Assembly: GCA_963971225.1 (NCBI GenBank)
Contig: OZ020267.1
Coordinates: 4,712,001-4,776,000, forward strand
Source of the DNA: Melieria omissa
Lineage: Eukaryota > Arthropoda > Insecta > Diptera > Ulidiidae
Direction of reading: 5' to 3'
DNA length: 64,000 nt
Shown here piece after piece: positions 23,526-34,640 of the stretch. Numbering within the stretch: position 1 is the first letter of the stretch; the number at the start of each line of letters is the position of its first letter. The notes below the pieces were generated by a model. It was not told the DNA's origin and searched no databases. It was given only the letters and a program-made list of their open reading frames with translations. The position numbers and the translations under genes were made by a program.

Positions 23526-25740
23526 TGATTTGAGTTAGAATTTTGCGTGGTAGCGTGAAGCAACGAATTGCAGCAGCAGCTGAAAGTTTGTCAGGCCCCA
23601 AACAGTTCCGACAGAAGTGTGTCAACAAGTCGAAGTTCATCTTGGTTCATCCATAAATGCACCAATATTTTTTTTATTCGCTATGATTTTTTAGTTTTTT
23701 TTTTAATATATTTAAAATAAAATTAATATTTAAAAATTTCATTGTTTTACTTTCTCCCATAAAAATCAACTGGTTAGAAAACTAATCCAGAATAAACTAG
23801 TTCGCAAACTACTCGCTTCGCAACTGGTTTATAAACTGTTTACTCAGGACTAACCTTGGACTAGTTGCAAATGTATGCAGACGAGGACAATTGACTGTAA
23901 ACTAGGACACCGCCATGTTAAAAGGGTGAGTTGGCTCCAAGGAAACGAGTCGGTTCTGAGGTCAGCTATGACTGTCAAGCAACCAGTTGAAAAACTACAT
24001 TTGGACCAGTAGTTTTTCAACTGGTGCTCATCAATACCCAAACTAATATTTTATTTTTTCTATTGACTATCAAAAGTCTACTGATTTGAATTCTCATGGA
24101 TTTAAATGGCTTCAAATGGCTCGTTATCTAATTCTGTCACAGATATAATTACTATGTGTTTATTTTTTATTATCTTAGAAATTCTTAATTTCAATTAAAA
24201 GTGTATCTAAAAACCACATCTTTAAGCTTCTTCTTTTTCAGCATTTTTCTTACTTAATTAAGTATATATCTCCCCATATATACAGATCTCTCTTTCTCTG
24301 TTTTCTTCTGTATTTCTTAGCATTTTCTAAATATTTAATCTTATTTTTAATTTAATTTATATTTATTGTTATTTATTATTATTACTCGATTTTATGTATT
24401 TTTTGTAGCATTTAAAAGAACAATCTTCTATGTTAAAATAAATCAATAAATCAAAAAGAATAATTCTTGTCAATTATTCAGTCACCTGCAAATTCTGTCG
24501 TCTTAGTTGAACACCAATTGTGATAATATTTCCATCCAATTTGTCTGTGACCATTTCACAAATGCGTCAAATGATCATAATTATTTTTCTACATACATAT
24601 TTATTCATATCCACACATACATACATATATACCAACATAAATAAAAGTCGGTGCGCACCTCGTGTTCAGGCAGTTGAAAAGTTTTCGCAACTTTCATCAT
24701 CATCTTCGTTTCGCAAATATGATGAAAGTATTTGATTAGAAGAATATCAAAGTGCTGCGTAGCATGTGGACAACTGCAAACTTAAATAAATAGCCCACGA
24801 ACAAAGCATAGCGATGACAGCCAGAAAGCGAGCAGAATTGACAGAGGCGACACAGCAGTGTCACAGGCGACAACGCGAGGGGAAGGGGAAGAACAAATTC
24901 ATTATGTTTATTGTAGCGAAAGGAAATTAACGAAAATTATGGAGACATTCCGACAACTCACAACAACGTGCAAGCGGGCGCCAAACGCGCCGTCTGCTGC
25001 TCCCGCTTTGGCTCCGATGTGCTCTTGCTCGCCGTCCAGCAGCGATTGGCAAAGTGGCCAAGTGAAATCTGTTGGCGTTATAAAATCGCAGCCACTGTTT
25101 TGTTGTTAGTGTTTTTTTTTTGTTTTGTTGGTTTTAGTCGCTCACAGCAACTTTAGTTTTCCGAAAAACTAAACTTTGCGCTGAAATGCCAAATGCGAAT
25201 TGTGAGTCAGAGAAATGTTGTTATTATTATTTGCGCTCAGTATTGGCACACACACACACACATGCACATACAACAGCATTAGCATTGTTTTTGTTTTAGC
25301 TGCTGTTATGTCAATTGTTGTTATTGTGGTTCTTTGTCAAATTGCCGTTTGCCATTTTGCATTCGTTTTGTGCTTCACGTTTTTTTTCGCGCAGCAATTT
25401 ATTTGCGTTTAGTTTTATTGTTGCTTGTCACATGTGGCGGTGTCATTTAATTGTTGCGTCATTCATTTGATCAACGCATTTATTGTTTCTGTAATTTTGT
25501 GTTAATTATTATGAAAATAGCACCTAAGTTGTGCTTCCGCCTTAATGAAAATTATTGTTTAACATTTGCAAATTTATTCATGATTTTGAATAAAGTTGAA
25601 GTCATATTTTTTGCCATGTGAGTGTTGGTTACTTTTGTTTTTTTAACTGTTGTAGTTTGTTTTCTTAATTCCTTCGCTACATATCAAAGTTTTGGAATGA
25701 AAAACCATGTGAAGTCGCTTTGACTTACATATACCTTAAC
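23526..25740. other. Mostly AT-rich noncoding DNA
   Basis: It contains the hairpin at 23982-24025, recurrent ACTGGTT/AACTAGT phrases at 23770-23900, and a GC-richer block (24780-25090). (CA)n lies near 25250. No coding sequence is supported. Confidence 0.4.
23982..24025. repeat. Perfect 17-bp inverted repeat (hairpin)
   Basis: CCAGTTGAAAAACTAC (23983-23998) and its exact reverse complement (24009-24024) are separated by 10 bases. An outer A-T pair extends the stem to 17 bp. Confidence 0.9.
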
Positions 25741-25835
25741 TTGATTGATAACAAACAATACAAATTTTCTCAAAGCTAAGATTCGATTTTGTTTAAAATA
25801 TAACTGAAGAAAATTGAAAAACCAAAATATTTAAA
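25741..25835. repeat. Direct repeat flanking a LINE fragment, left copy
   Basis: It starts TTGATTGATAACAAACAATA and continues CGATTTTGTTTAAAA. It aligns over about 90 bp with 26843-26932, with roughly ten differences by eye. Confidence 0.85.
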
Positions 25836-26842
25836 AATATGCGAAGTCGTTTTGATTCATTTGGGAAGGAAGATTTGGGAAAGTGCACTGCGTCCTAATA
25901 GATCTATTGTGCCCCCTTCTTGGCCTTCACAGTTCGTCCGTGAGTCCAGTATCCAAAAGGAATCTTAGTATATTTCCTAAGCCTTTGGAAGCCCAGTCCC
26001 ATCCTGGTATAATAAAGTCCCCCAGGTGCTTCTTTCGTTTGTGCATTAGCGCAGGATATGCAAACAGAACCTACAGAGTTCGTTCACCCTGATACCTAGT
26101 TTGGTTAGATGATAGTTCAATCTAAAATGCCCTGTCAATATACCTGTGATAATCCTTAGATTATTCTTTGAGAGACTCATACATTCCTCGAACGTTTTCT
26201 TGTAATAAGATCCAATAAACATCTCGGAATGTTCAAGACCTGGTTGATTTTCCCAGTATTGATTCCGAATGGTTTTCTCGTCTTTCCTGGAAAGAAGGGC
26301 TCCTTTGCCTAGACCACCTTCTTGCAAGTTTTTCGGCCTGCTCATTCCCTTCAATACCGGCGTGACCCGGAACCCAGAGGACCCATGCCTGATTGTAACA
26401 GCCAAGTTCGTTCAGCTTCTCAAGGCGTTCCGACACCAGTTTCGAGGATAGGAAGATCGCAATCTTCCGGTTTCGGTATTTCCACACCAGATTGAAGTGA
26501 GCGCACCTTTCAATTGCGTATATTTCCGTCTGGAAAATGGTGGTCAGCTTTCCTGTAGGTTCCGAGTATCTAATCCACGGTCCATACACCCCGATTCCGG
26601 TAATTTCCTCCGTTAGGTACCAGGAAATCATGTACTGATCAATCAGATAAGTCTCTGATATACCTTCCCAGCTTATTTTATTACTGAGCTCTTTTTTAAA
26701 CAGAGCTTCGGTGCAATTGTGTCTCTCGGTATTGCAATCTCGAGATACTGGTTCGTAAGAATATCAATCTTATTACGACTCAGGATGCCATCGGTCCCGA
26801 TATTTACGTCAGTCATCCGTAGGATAGCGCTCTTCGCCTGGG
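25836..26842 (-). mobile_element. Non-LTR retrotransposon 3' fragment
   Basis: About 1 kb of a LINE in minus orientation carries the RNase H region and C-terminal tail of ORF2. Its two sides are the 25741 and 26843 direct repeats, so the fragment lies between copies of a 90-bp sequence. Upstream ORF2 (endonuclease and reverse transcriptase) is absent. The RNase H-plus-zinc-tail arrangement points to the I/R1/Loa type of elements. Confidence 0.85.
25900..26830 (-). pseudogene. Degenerate LINE ORF2 C-terminus: RNase H and zinc tail
   Basis: Read on the minus strand, one frame (about 26631-26233) gives GVYGPWIRYSEP, then FQTEIYAIERCAHFNL and WVLWVPGHAGIEGNEQAEKL, the core motifs of LINE RNase H. 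A shifted frame (26405-26046) gives RIITGILTGHFRLNYHL and ELCRFC, the conserved stretch before the terminal zinc motif. More of the tail (a KHLGDFI-like piece) follows in yet another frame down to about 25905. The normal TDGS acid is missing, the SDSQ motif reads LSSK, and the last aspartate is E. Only the glutamate of the active-site set remains. With the frameshifts and a stop upstream of 26631, it is dead. Confidence 0.88.
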
Positions 26843-26932
26843 TTGATTGATAACAAACAATACAAATTTTCTAAAAGATTGGATCGATTTTGTTTAAAAA
26901 ATTACTGAAGATAATTAAAAACAAAAATATTT
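26843..26932. repeat. Direct repeat flanking a LINE fragment, right copy
   Basis: Right counterpart of 25741-25835, in the same orientation, starting TTGATTGATAACAAACAATA. Confidence 0.85.
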
Positions 26933-27009
26933 TACAGGATGTAGAAGGTAGCGAGCCTAGAGATCTGCTTGGAATAAGAAAAATATAAATTCATTCATCA
27001 TGCATTATT

Positions 27010-27296
27010 TTCAGGCCGAAGGTTCGGCATAGTAAGAGTTATATAGGTAAGTTGTAGGGGCTGCCCCTGTACGAGACACTCTTAGGCCTCTATACTGCAG
27101 TTTCTATTGACAATTTTCTTTCAGACTTGGAGGTTTTGCCATCGCCTGCCAAGAACGCACTTTAGCGATTCTTCTAATTCTAATCAGCTTCATGTGGATA
27201 GCGATAGAAGTAGACGAGTCTTTCACCAGCCCAAGCTGGGAATCGAACCTAGGACCTCTAGCTACCCGCTCGATTATAGAGGCCCGCCAAATGGTA
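27010..27296 (-). mobile_element. tRNA-derived SINE
   Basis: On the minus strand the head reads GGCGGGCCTCTATAATCGAG, then CGGGTAGCTAGAGGTCC and the B-box GGTTCGATTCC, as in a tRNA-derived polymerase III promoter. The body (27115-27160) contains GGAGGTTTTGCCATCGCCTG, matching AGAGGTTTGCCATTTCCTGC in the SINE at 55966-56290. A GCCGAAGGTTCGGC mini-palindrome at 27016 parallels GCCGATTCCGAACGGC there. The right (head) boundary is clear; the left boundary is approximate and no target duplication was found. Confidence 0.75.
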
Positions 27297-27299
27297 ATA

Positions 27300-28340
27300 A
27301 CGCGATGAAAGAATAAAACACACATTAGAGGCGTCCATATTCTCATCATGTCCTCTGCGTGCCGAAAATTCATTTTGTGTCCTTTTGGTTTCATTTCGTG
27401 CTTATTGCTCAAGTTTCTGTATCTATCCGCAACGTTGCACAAGCATAAATATTTATATGAAAACGAATTTAATAAAATTTATTTTATTCCAACTGATCTG
27501 CATTTTGCGCCAATCGACAAAGCAAACAAAACAGCGCCGAATAAGTTTTTCATTTTTGCCAATTTATTTCTCTTACATTTTCCATATGAAGAAAGAAGAA
27601 GCCAAAATAATGACAACAACCAACAACAACTAAAGCACATAAATAAATAAAAGCAAAAAAAACAATACAACAAGAAATGCGCAGCAAGAATGTGTGCGCT
27701 CTGCATTGCCAAACTCTTCGCCTTTTCGATGCGAAAAAAAAATAAATAAAACAAAAGCAAATATTATTGCTAATATATTTCCTCTACTTCAACTCCCTGG
27801 GCGCCCGCCATCAGCTGCTCCTCTGCGTTAGTGCTGGCTGTGCAGCAGCAGCGAGCAAACGGGCTAAAGTAGTTGGTGTTGGTTTTTGCAAATGAAAGAC
27901 ATGAACGTTTGTCATTGTGCAGCGACAAGTGACAGCGGCAGATAGCCGAAGCCACTTGCTGCACTTGCCACATGTGGCAAATAACGTTAGTGCCACTTGG
28001 CAAAGGCGAAGGCGTAGTTGGGCGCACGTCTCTATGCCGACATGTGAAGCATTCACGTCTTAATCCGCAACGTTGCCGCCACGAATTTTGGAAAATAGTT
28101 TTCTCTATGAAAAAATAAAACTCCATCAAACAACAAAATAAACAAAAGCAACAAAGCACAAGAAACTTCGAAACACTTGAGTGCGATGGCTGTTGGCTGT
28201 TGTTGGAGTGCAAGTTATGGCGGCACAGAGCGGCAACGAGAGGTGGGAGTAACTTGGCCGAAGCTACTGTGAACAGTGGTGGACAGTGAAAGGCGACATG
28301 AAGCGGTTTTAAACACTCAAATATACTGAAAATTTTCAAA
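27300..28340. other. Noncoding block with the longest open frame, no family match
   Basis: The minus-strand frame at 27770-28339 is 189 residues, rich in C, H, S and Q, without a recognisable domain. It is overlapped by another minus frame. Its 3' half (27780-28070) is GC-richer. CAACAACAAC lies near 27620. I treat the frame as fortuitous, but it is the longest ATG-to-stop frame in the window. Confidence 0.25.
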
Positions 28341-28349
28341 TGCAGTAAA

Positions 28350-28980
28350 TAAGTATAAAATAATTATTAAGTAAATAATTGTATAATTATTATAATTATA
28401 AATAACTATAATTATTTATTATAAATAACTATTAATTATTATTAATTATAAATAATTATAACTTATAATTATTAATTTTTTTAGTTATTAATTATTATAA
28501 TAAATAATTATAATTATTTTATTGTATAATTATTATAAGTTATAAGTATATTTATAATAATAAAATAATAATATAATAATAAAAAAATAATTAAATAATA
28601 GTTATGATAATTAATTAATTAATATTTATAATTAATAATTATTATAATTATAATAAATATAATTATTAAATAATTTGTTTATAATTATTAATTATAATTT
28701 CAAAAAATTATTAAAAAAAAATTATTTGATTAATAATAATTATAATTATTGATTATAATTAATAATAATATTTAAAAAATAATTACAATTATTAATTATA
28801 ATTATTAATAATTATAAAATAATTATAATTATTTATAATTATAAATAATAACTAAAAAAGCAACAGCAAGCATTAATTAATTAATTATTATTAATTATAA
28901 TCAATAATTATAATTATTATAAATTATAACTAATAATTATAAAATAATTATAATTATTTGCCCAAATAATTAATGCCGTT
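28350..28980. repeat. Almost pure A/T low-complexity tract
   Basis: About 630 bp built from imperfect AATTATAATTATT units, many self-complementary. A GC-containing island (CAACAGCAAGC) near 28860 is the only sizable break. Confidence 0.95.
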
Positions 28981-31240
28981 ATTAATCATTAGCTTTGGAC
29001 AATTGTAATAATCACCTAACTAAGGTCAATTAAATTTGAGTATTTTTATAAATAAAACTGTAAAGTTTTAACTGATAAATTTTCAGTCACAAGTATTCAA
29101 ATCTTGCTTTAGTTCTCATATAGTGATCAAAAAAACATGGTTGCACGTAACTTTCGAATGGGTAGAATGGTCTTATTGCAATGGGCCACAGTCAACCACT
29201 TTAACCGAACTTAAGTAGTCACCTCAAAAGGTTTACTTTAAATTGAAATAGTTTCAGCTCCAACACACTCAAGTCTAAACATTTTAGGCCCCTTCAGAAA
29301 CATTTTGAAGTTCCGCCAGTGTCACACAATCAGCATTCCGAATAGTCGACATCCGCGGGGAATGCAGCTGCCGATTTCCGTATCTGTCGCGGTGAGTTTT
29401 TGTGAATGCCTCAATCATGCACAGCAGCCGTTTCGCCGTTGACAACGGCTGCCTGCTTGACACAGCCAATCAGGCAGTCAGCCGTGCTGCGTCATAATAT
29501 TTAAGCGGCTGCTTCTCAGCCGTGACGCACAACTCAGTCGAGGAATAGCAAAATAGCGAAATTATTCAGTTCTGACAGTTGTGTCTGCTGCTGTCGCCAT
29601 TCTTTGGCGATGGCTAAACTTTTTAACTTTCTCATTGCCATAATAGAGTTTGTGGCAAAATTGAGGAAACAAAAAATCGAACTTTGATTGACAAGCAGAC
29701 TGTGGCGAAGGCGAGAAGAACGCACAGAGAATGAGAAATTTCACAACGGGTGTAGGTGTAGCAGGTCAGACCAAGGGGTGTCGAACAGACGACATTTCGC
29801 ATTAGCAAAGTTTTTAATGCTTCTTTGTTGACTTTCTATCGGTTAATGCATTTTTGCAGTTGTGGCTTTGGAAGAATTTGAGGAATTAAATTAAATTGAA
29901 ATTATTTGACAGTGAAGCAAGTAATTTTATTTAACAAAGAGATTATTTTCATTTTTTTCAATTGGATAAAATTGCTTATGTAATTTTACTTAAATCGAGC
30001 CCATTGTTTTAGTGTAAAATTTTTTTTTCATTTACCTCGTATTGGCCAATTTGAACTTCGAAGACACTATCTGCTCTTAATTTCTCCCCTCCTGGTTTTT
30101 TATTGCAAAAGTTCACACGCTTCCTAAATTACATACAACATGTTTCACAAGTCTAAATGAAGAATTTTATGAAAACAAAATATATAAAAAATACGCCAAT
30201 ACTGCCAGCGGCACACAACCGTGACACCAATTTGAATTTGCAAGTCTAATTGTCCGACAGTGACTTCGCAACGGATCCGCTAATGAATTCATTAGCACTT
30301 GGCCGAGGTGACAATTTGTTTCAATTTAAACTCAATCACAACGACAATGTGTCGTTCGACGCAACACGCAGACACAGTGTGTGTCATGCGAGAACGCATC
30401 CTGCCCCAGCCCCGCTGTCGCAGACCACCGCCCCACACAAAAAATGTTCCGAGCAGAGTCCACTTCCTACACAACGCAGCTCCATTCACTTTTTTCCGCC
30501 GCCCTCCTGTGCTACTTTTTCTAATTTGTTTTCATTTCGACTGTGACCAGACAGAGCGGTCGTGCTGACTGTTCATTTTACATACATATTTATTGTTAGT
30601 ACTGTTATTGTTGTTGTTGTTGTTGTTGCCTTGTGGCCGCCCATTAGGCTTCAATGAAATTCCAACTTAATTGCTTGCAATTTAGAGTTTTGCCGCCGCT
30701 TGTGCAACGACACACACACACATACACATACATACATGTACATGTGTGTTTTTGTTGTTGTTGTTTTAATTGAAATCATAGTTTTGTTAGTATGTAGTTT
30801 TGTAGTTGTTGTTTTCTTTCTTCCGTTTGCTTGTTAGTGTTGTAATATGTTTTTTGCTGTAATTTTTGCTGTTGTTCGCATGCTTGTTGCTGTTGTTGTT
30901 GTTGCTTGTATGTTAATTGTAAACAATTTAATTAAAAACTTGTTTGGCGCATTTGAAGCCCAAATATTCGCTGTTGCGGTTTTACTATGTTCCTGTTGTT
31001 GTTGTTGTTGGTTTTGTTGCTATTACTTTATGAGCCGTGCAGAATTGCTATGCAATTAGAAACTGCGGTAGGTAAGTATTCCAAATATTGTCTACAACAT
31101 GTTTTGCACAGCAATGAACGAGGCAAAATTAGTTTTTGTCAAATAAAATTTTACAAAAAATGTTTATGGAAATGTTGGAAAGTTGACAACGTCACAGTTG
31201 AAGATGATGCCAAGTAGTGTCTGTCATTGGAAAACATGTC
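28981..31240. other. Mixed noncoding DNA
   Basis: GC-richer blocks occur at 29380-29760 and 30180-31060. Simple tracts include (TTG)n at 30605-30630, (CA)n at 30712-30735 and TTGTTGTTG at 30990-31010. Open frames are compositional (V/L/C-rich from TTG repeats). No gene is recognised. Confidence 0.4.
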
Positions 31241-31499
31241 GAATAGCGGAAATTAAATGAAATGTTTTATGAATTAGAATAGAATGTGTCTATCTGCAAT
31301 TACTTGTCTGTTCATCTGTCTGTCCACCTGCATGTTTGTTAGTCAGTTCGTCTGTATCGTATGACCACCAAAGTGGACAAATGGAAAGGAAGGAAATTAT
31401 GAAAGAATCGTTTTCTTATTCAGAGCGACTTGTTAACTGTGTCATTGATGACGTGAGCACGTGATAAATAAAATTTTGTATATGTAAAAATATAAATGT

Positions 31500-32215
31500 T
31501 TGTTTGTGTGTTTGTTGATTTCACGACGATAAAACTCCAAAACTAGACGGCCGATTGAGCTGAATCTTTCACAAAATGTGCCTCTTGACTAAATCTCGGT
31601 AAACCACATAGTGCGAATACGACCCGACAGGTGGGCGTGGCACCTCCCATACAACCACAATTTGTAATATGGAATATCTTCGGAATTATAGGTCGGACGG
31701 CATTGAAATTTGATACAGGGTCACCGTTCAGGTGTATCGTTTCACTGGTAAAATTTTATGAGCCTTAGACAAGGGGCGTGGCCTGACCTTTCAAGCGACC
31801 CAAATGTGTTATATAACTTTGGAACTACACGGCACACATCAGTGACATTTGGCACAGACTTACGATTTAGAAGTGTCCTTCGACAGAAGGAATGTTGTGG
31901 GTATTTGTTGAGGAGGCATGGCACCGCCCATACAACCCATTTTTTTATATGGAATATCTTCAGAATTATAAGTCAAACAGCATTGAAATTTTGTATACCG
32001 TGGTCCCATAGATGTGTGATACTACTGGTTTGTGTGTCATTCTATGGGTGACAAGGGGCGTGGCACATTTTTTGTGACTCAAACTGTCCGCGTAAATTTG
32101 GAACTGTAAGTCGCACATCAATGAAACTGGGTAGACTGGAAGAATGGAATGGTAGAATGGGTTAGGCATTGCATAAAAGAGGCGTGGAACCGCCCATACA
32201 ACTCAAGGCTATATA
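31500..32215. repeat. Minisatellite with about 140-bp units in a 280-bp higher-order period
   Basis: GGGCGTGGCACC-like phrases followed by CCCATACAAC occur at 31631, 31911 and 32180. GGAATATCTTCGGAATTATA occurs at 31672 and 31951. AAGGGGCGTGGC occurs at 31771 and 32053. Within each 280-bp block the two halves are themselves diverged copies. The lead-in AAACTCCAAAACTAGACGGC with GATTGAGCTGAAT precedes the array. Such arrays occur within Helitron-type insect repeats, but termini were not identified. Frames across it are not genes. Confidence 0.85.
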
Positions 32216-32430
32216 CATATAGTTGTTTGTCTTGACTGACTGATTCATCACCACTAAAACCGCCAAAGCTACAAACATAAATTTGAACTTTCGGTGCATT
32301 CAAGAAAATAAACTTCCGCTTAGACAGGAGTTTTTCAAATTGGGGTTCTGAAGGGGCAAACCATGGGTTAAAGTGTTGTATGAAGAAACTTAATGTATTG
32401 GGCCCCTTGACTTCAAACTTGCGTGCTAAG
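32216..32430. repeat. Diverged unit related to the 5.9-7.2 kb array
   Basis: GACTGACTGATTCATCACC, GCTACAAACAT, AAACCATGGGTTAAAGTGTT and GACTTCAAACTTG follow the same order as at 5940-6120. This links the minisatellite region to the earlier array. Confidence 0.75.
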
Positions 32431-33570
32431 CCCCGGGGCCTTGCTATTTTTTTATATAGTGTAACTATGAGTCGTAGAGTAGTAAAAAAAGTCATCCATT
32501 AATTGCACGTCTTACTGTAGCAACGGCAATACAATTATCTAGTAAACATCATGTGGCTCTAGAACTATTTGCACCACGGTATACAAAATTGTGTATGATG
32601 TAGTTTTGTCGGCCCAATTCTTCTTTCTTAATTTGCGCGGCTGCTTACCTTCTTCTCCTTTCCTCTCTTTTATACTTCTTTCTTTACCTGTTTTTTACCT
32701 AATAGCTTCACACTATTTCTTCCTTCCTTATTTCACATTTTCCTCATCCTCAACAGCTCCTTCATCCTCCTTCCTTGGCTTGTTTCTTCCTTGTTGCGTG
32801 GCAGCTCTAACAAAACTCAAATTTTTATTAAATATTCCATAGCTTTGGATCTTTTAATCCAGGGGCTACAAGCTCAACTGAAATACGCTTTGTTTTATTA
32901 ACCCTCTAAAAGAAAAAAGATATATTTAAGCATCGAACGAAGAGTGTGGCACCAACCATATTATTGAGTATCTTAAACCCAACCTAACTCTGAAACTTTG
33001 ACAAGATTAAGTTCTTGAAATGTAGTAAGAAAAGTAGGCGTTTTCCAGTGCAAAGTTCAGGTTTATCACTCAGAATGGTAATTCCTGTTTATCACTCAGA
33101 ATGGTAACTCGACTAAATGTTATTTTTTAGACATGAATCTAAAAAGATATAATCTGATGAAAAATTGACTAGCGGAGACCGGGACGTGGGAACTAATACT
33201 CCAAAATATTGACCAAAGACAAAGTTAGACATAGTGATGAGAAGGAAGGTCGATTAATACGAGAGACCTCCGGATGACTAGACTCGAATCTCGATTTCAT
33301 GAAGACGAAAAGGTTCCACATTCGGTACCCATCGACGACTTTCCGAACAGAGACTGGAATTGAGTCGGCAAGAACTCGGTTGGTGGACATAAGTCTACCA
33401 GTTTCTTTTAAGTTCTGCGCTGAAAAACGGAACTAAATAGTTTTTTGAAAAATGCCGTCGGTCATATTAACGCTGACCATTTTCTATTTCAGACAGCTTC
33501 TCTGTCGCTATTTGAAACAAACAAATTTACTTAGCATTACAATTACTTTCAAAATTTGTTGTTTCCTATT
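32431..33570. other. Noncoding DNA with a pyrimidine-rich strand bias
   Basis: From 32640 to 32810 the plus strand is strongly C/T-rich (TTCCTT, TCCTCC, CTTCTT runs). The rest shows no recognisable feature apart from the 26-bp duplication listed separately. Confidence 0.45.
33061..33110. repeat. 26-bp tandem duplication
   Basis: GTTTATCACTCAGAATGGTA occurs twice in immediate succession (33061 and 33087), with a 26-bp period. Confidence 0.95.
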
Positions 33571-34640
33571 GAACTCTGGTTTCCGCAAAATTAAAATCAA
33601 AAGAAAAATATCCCATTTCGTTGCCGCACATCGCATCTGAACCAAAAAAAACCCCAGTTGTGCCGAGTGTGTACCCAGTGCCGACCCCGCCGCAGCTGCT
33701 GTCTACCGCTGCAGCAGCGACTGTGCGCGTGTGTGCGTGCGGCCACAGCATTTCGCTGTGTTGGTAAGCTGCAACCAACACATTGACAGCGCGCGCTCAG
33801 GACGCACTGACGCACACCAGCTCAACCAGCACGCCACGCCTGACAGCAGCCATGAAAGTGCCCTGCGGCCATTAGTGTTGGTGTGTTGATGTTCGTCGAC
33901 GCCTGCAACTGACGCGTGCGCACAACAGAGATGGCCATAGCGACGCCGCCGAAACTGCTTTGGCCATTGTGGCTGGCTGGGTGTATCTGTGAGATACAAC
34001 GCAGCGGCGCGTTGGCAGCAGATAAATGCAAAATGGCCGCCGTTCAGATAATGCTTTAGTTTGCGTTGGCGTGCAGATGAACGCAAGCAGCGACATCTGC
34101 CGGGAAACTGCAAAGCGCAGCATCTGTATTCGCAGCTGCGGCTGTGCCTATTTCAACGCGCTGGGGAATTCATCTGACGAACGTTGCTAGTGCTGCTTTT
34201 CTGATTAGGCTGAGCGGCTTTTGTGGGCTGCGCATTCATTTTCTTGTATTCTTATTCATTCTCGGGCTGAAGATAAGGCCGGCTAGTTCGCATTTTGGCC
34301 GCCAGGCTGCGGTGCAATGAGGCTCCTGGATGCGCACTAATTGAAGCATTTAGATAAATGAAGCGCGATTGTCACAGAGGCGTTGCCGACAACTGGCAGA
34401 CCAACTAGGCAGCTGCCAGCATGGATGTCTATCAGCTCAAATTGGAATTCTTTGCAGAGCGGCTGCGGGCATTTGCCATTTGGAAAACGTTAGTTTCAGC
34501 GTACGAAGACAGAGGGCAGCAGTTGAGATGCTGTTGCTGGTTCGTCTAATTAAAAAACACTGCAAGAGCAACATGAGCAAGAAAAAAGTAAGGCGGACGG
34601 AACTTATGAAAAATTTTGTATCATTGGGAAGTATGGATAA
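33571..34640. other. GC-rich block with clustered GCCAT motifs
   Basis: Six GCCAT/ATGGC cores lie within about 190 bp (33849, 33868, 33931, 33934, 33963, 34033). Pho/YY1 binds this core in fly Polycomb response elements. Overlapping minus-strand frames (33566-34123) have no domain. A regulatory role is an inference. Confidence 0.3.

Noticed and set aside
27770..28339. 189-residue minus-strand frame, the longest ATG-to-stop frame
   Set aside because: No domain, unusual C/H/S/Q composition, overlapping frame on the same strand and low-complexity surroundings.
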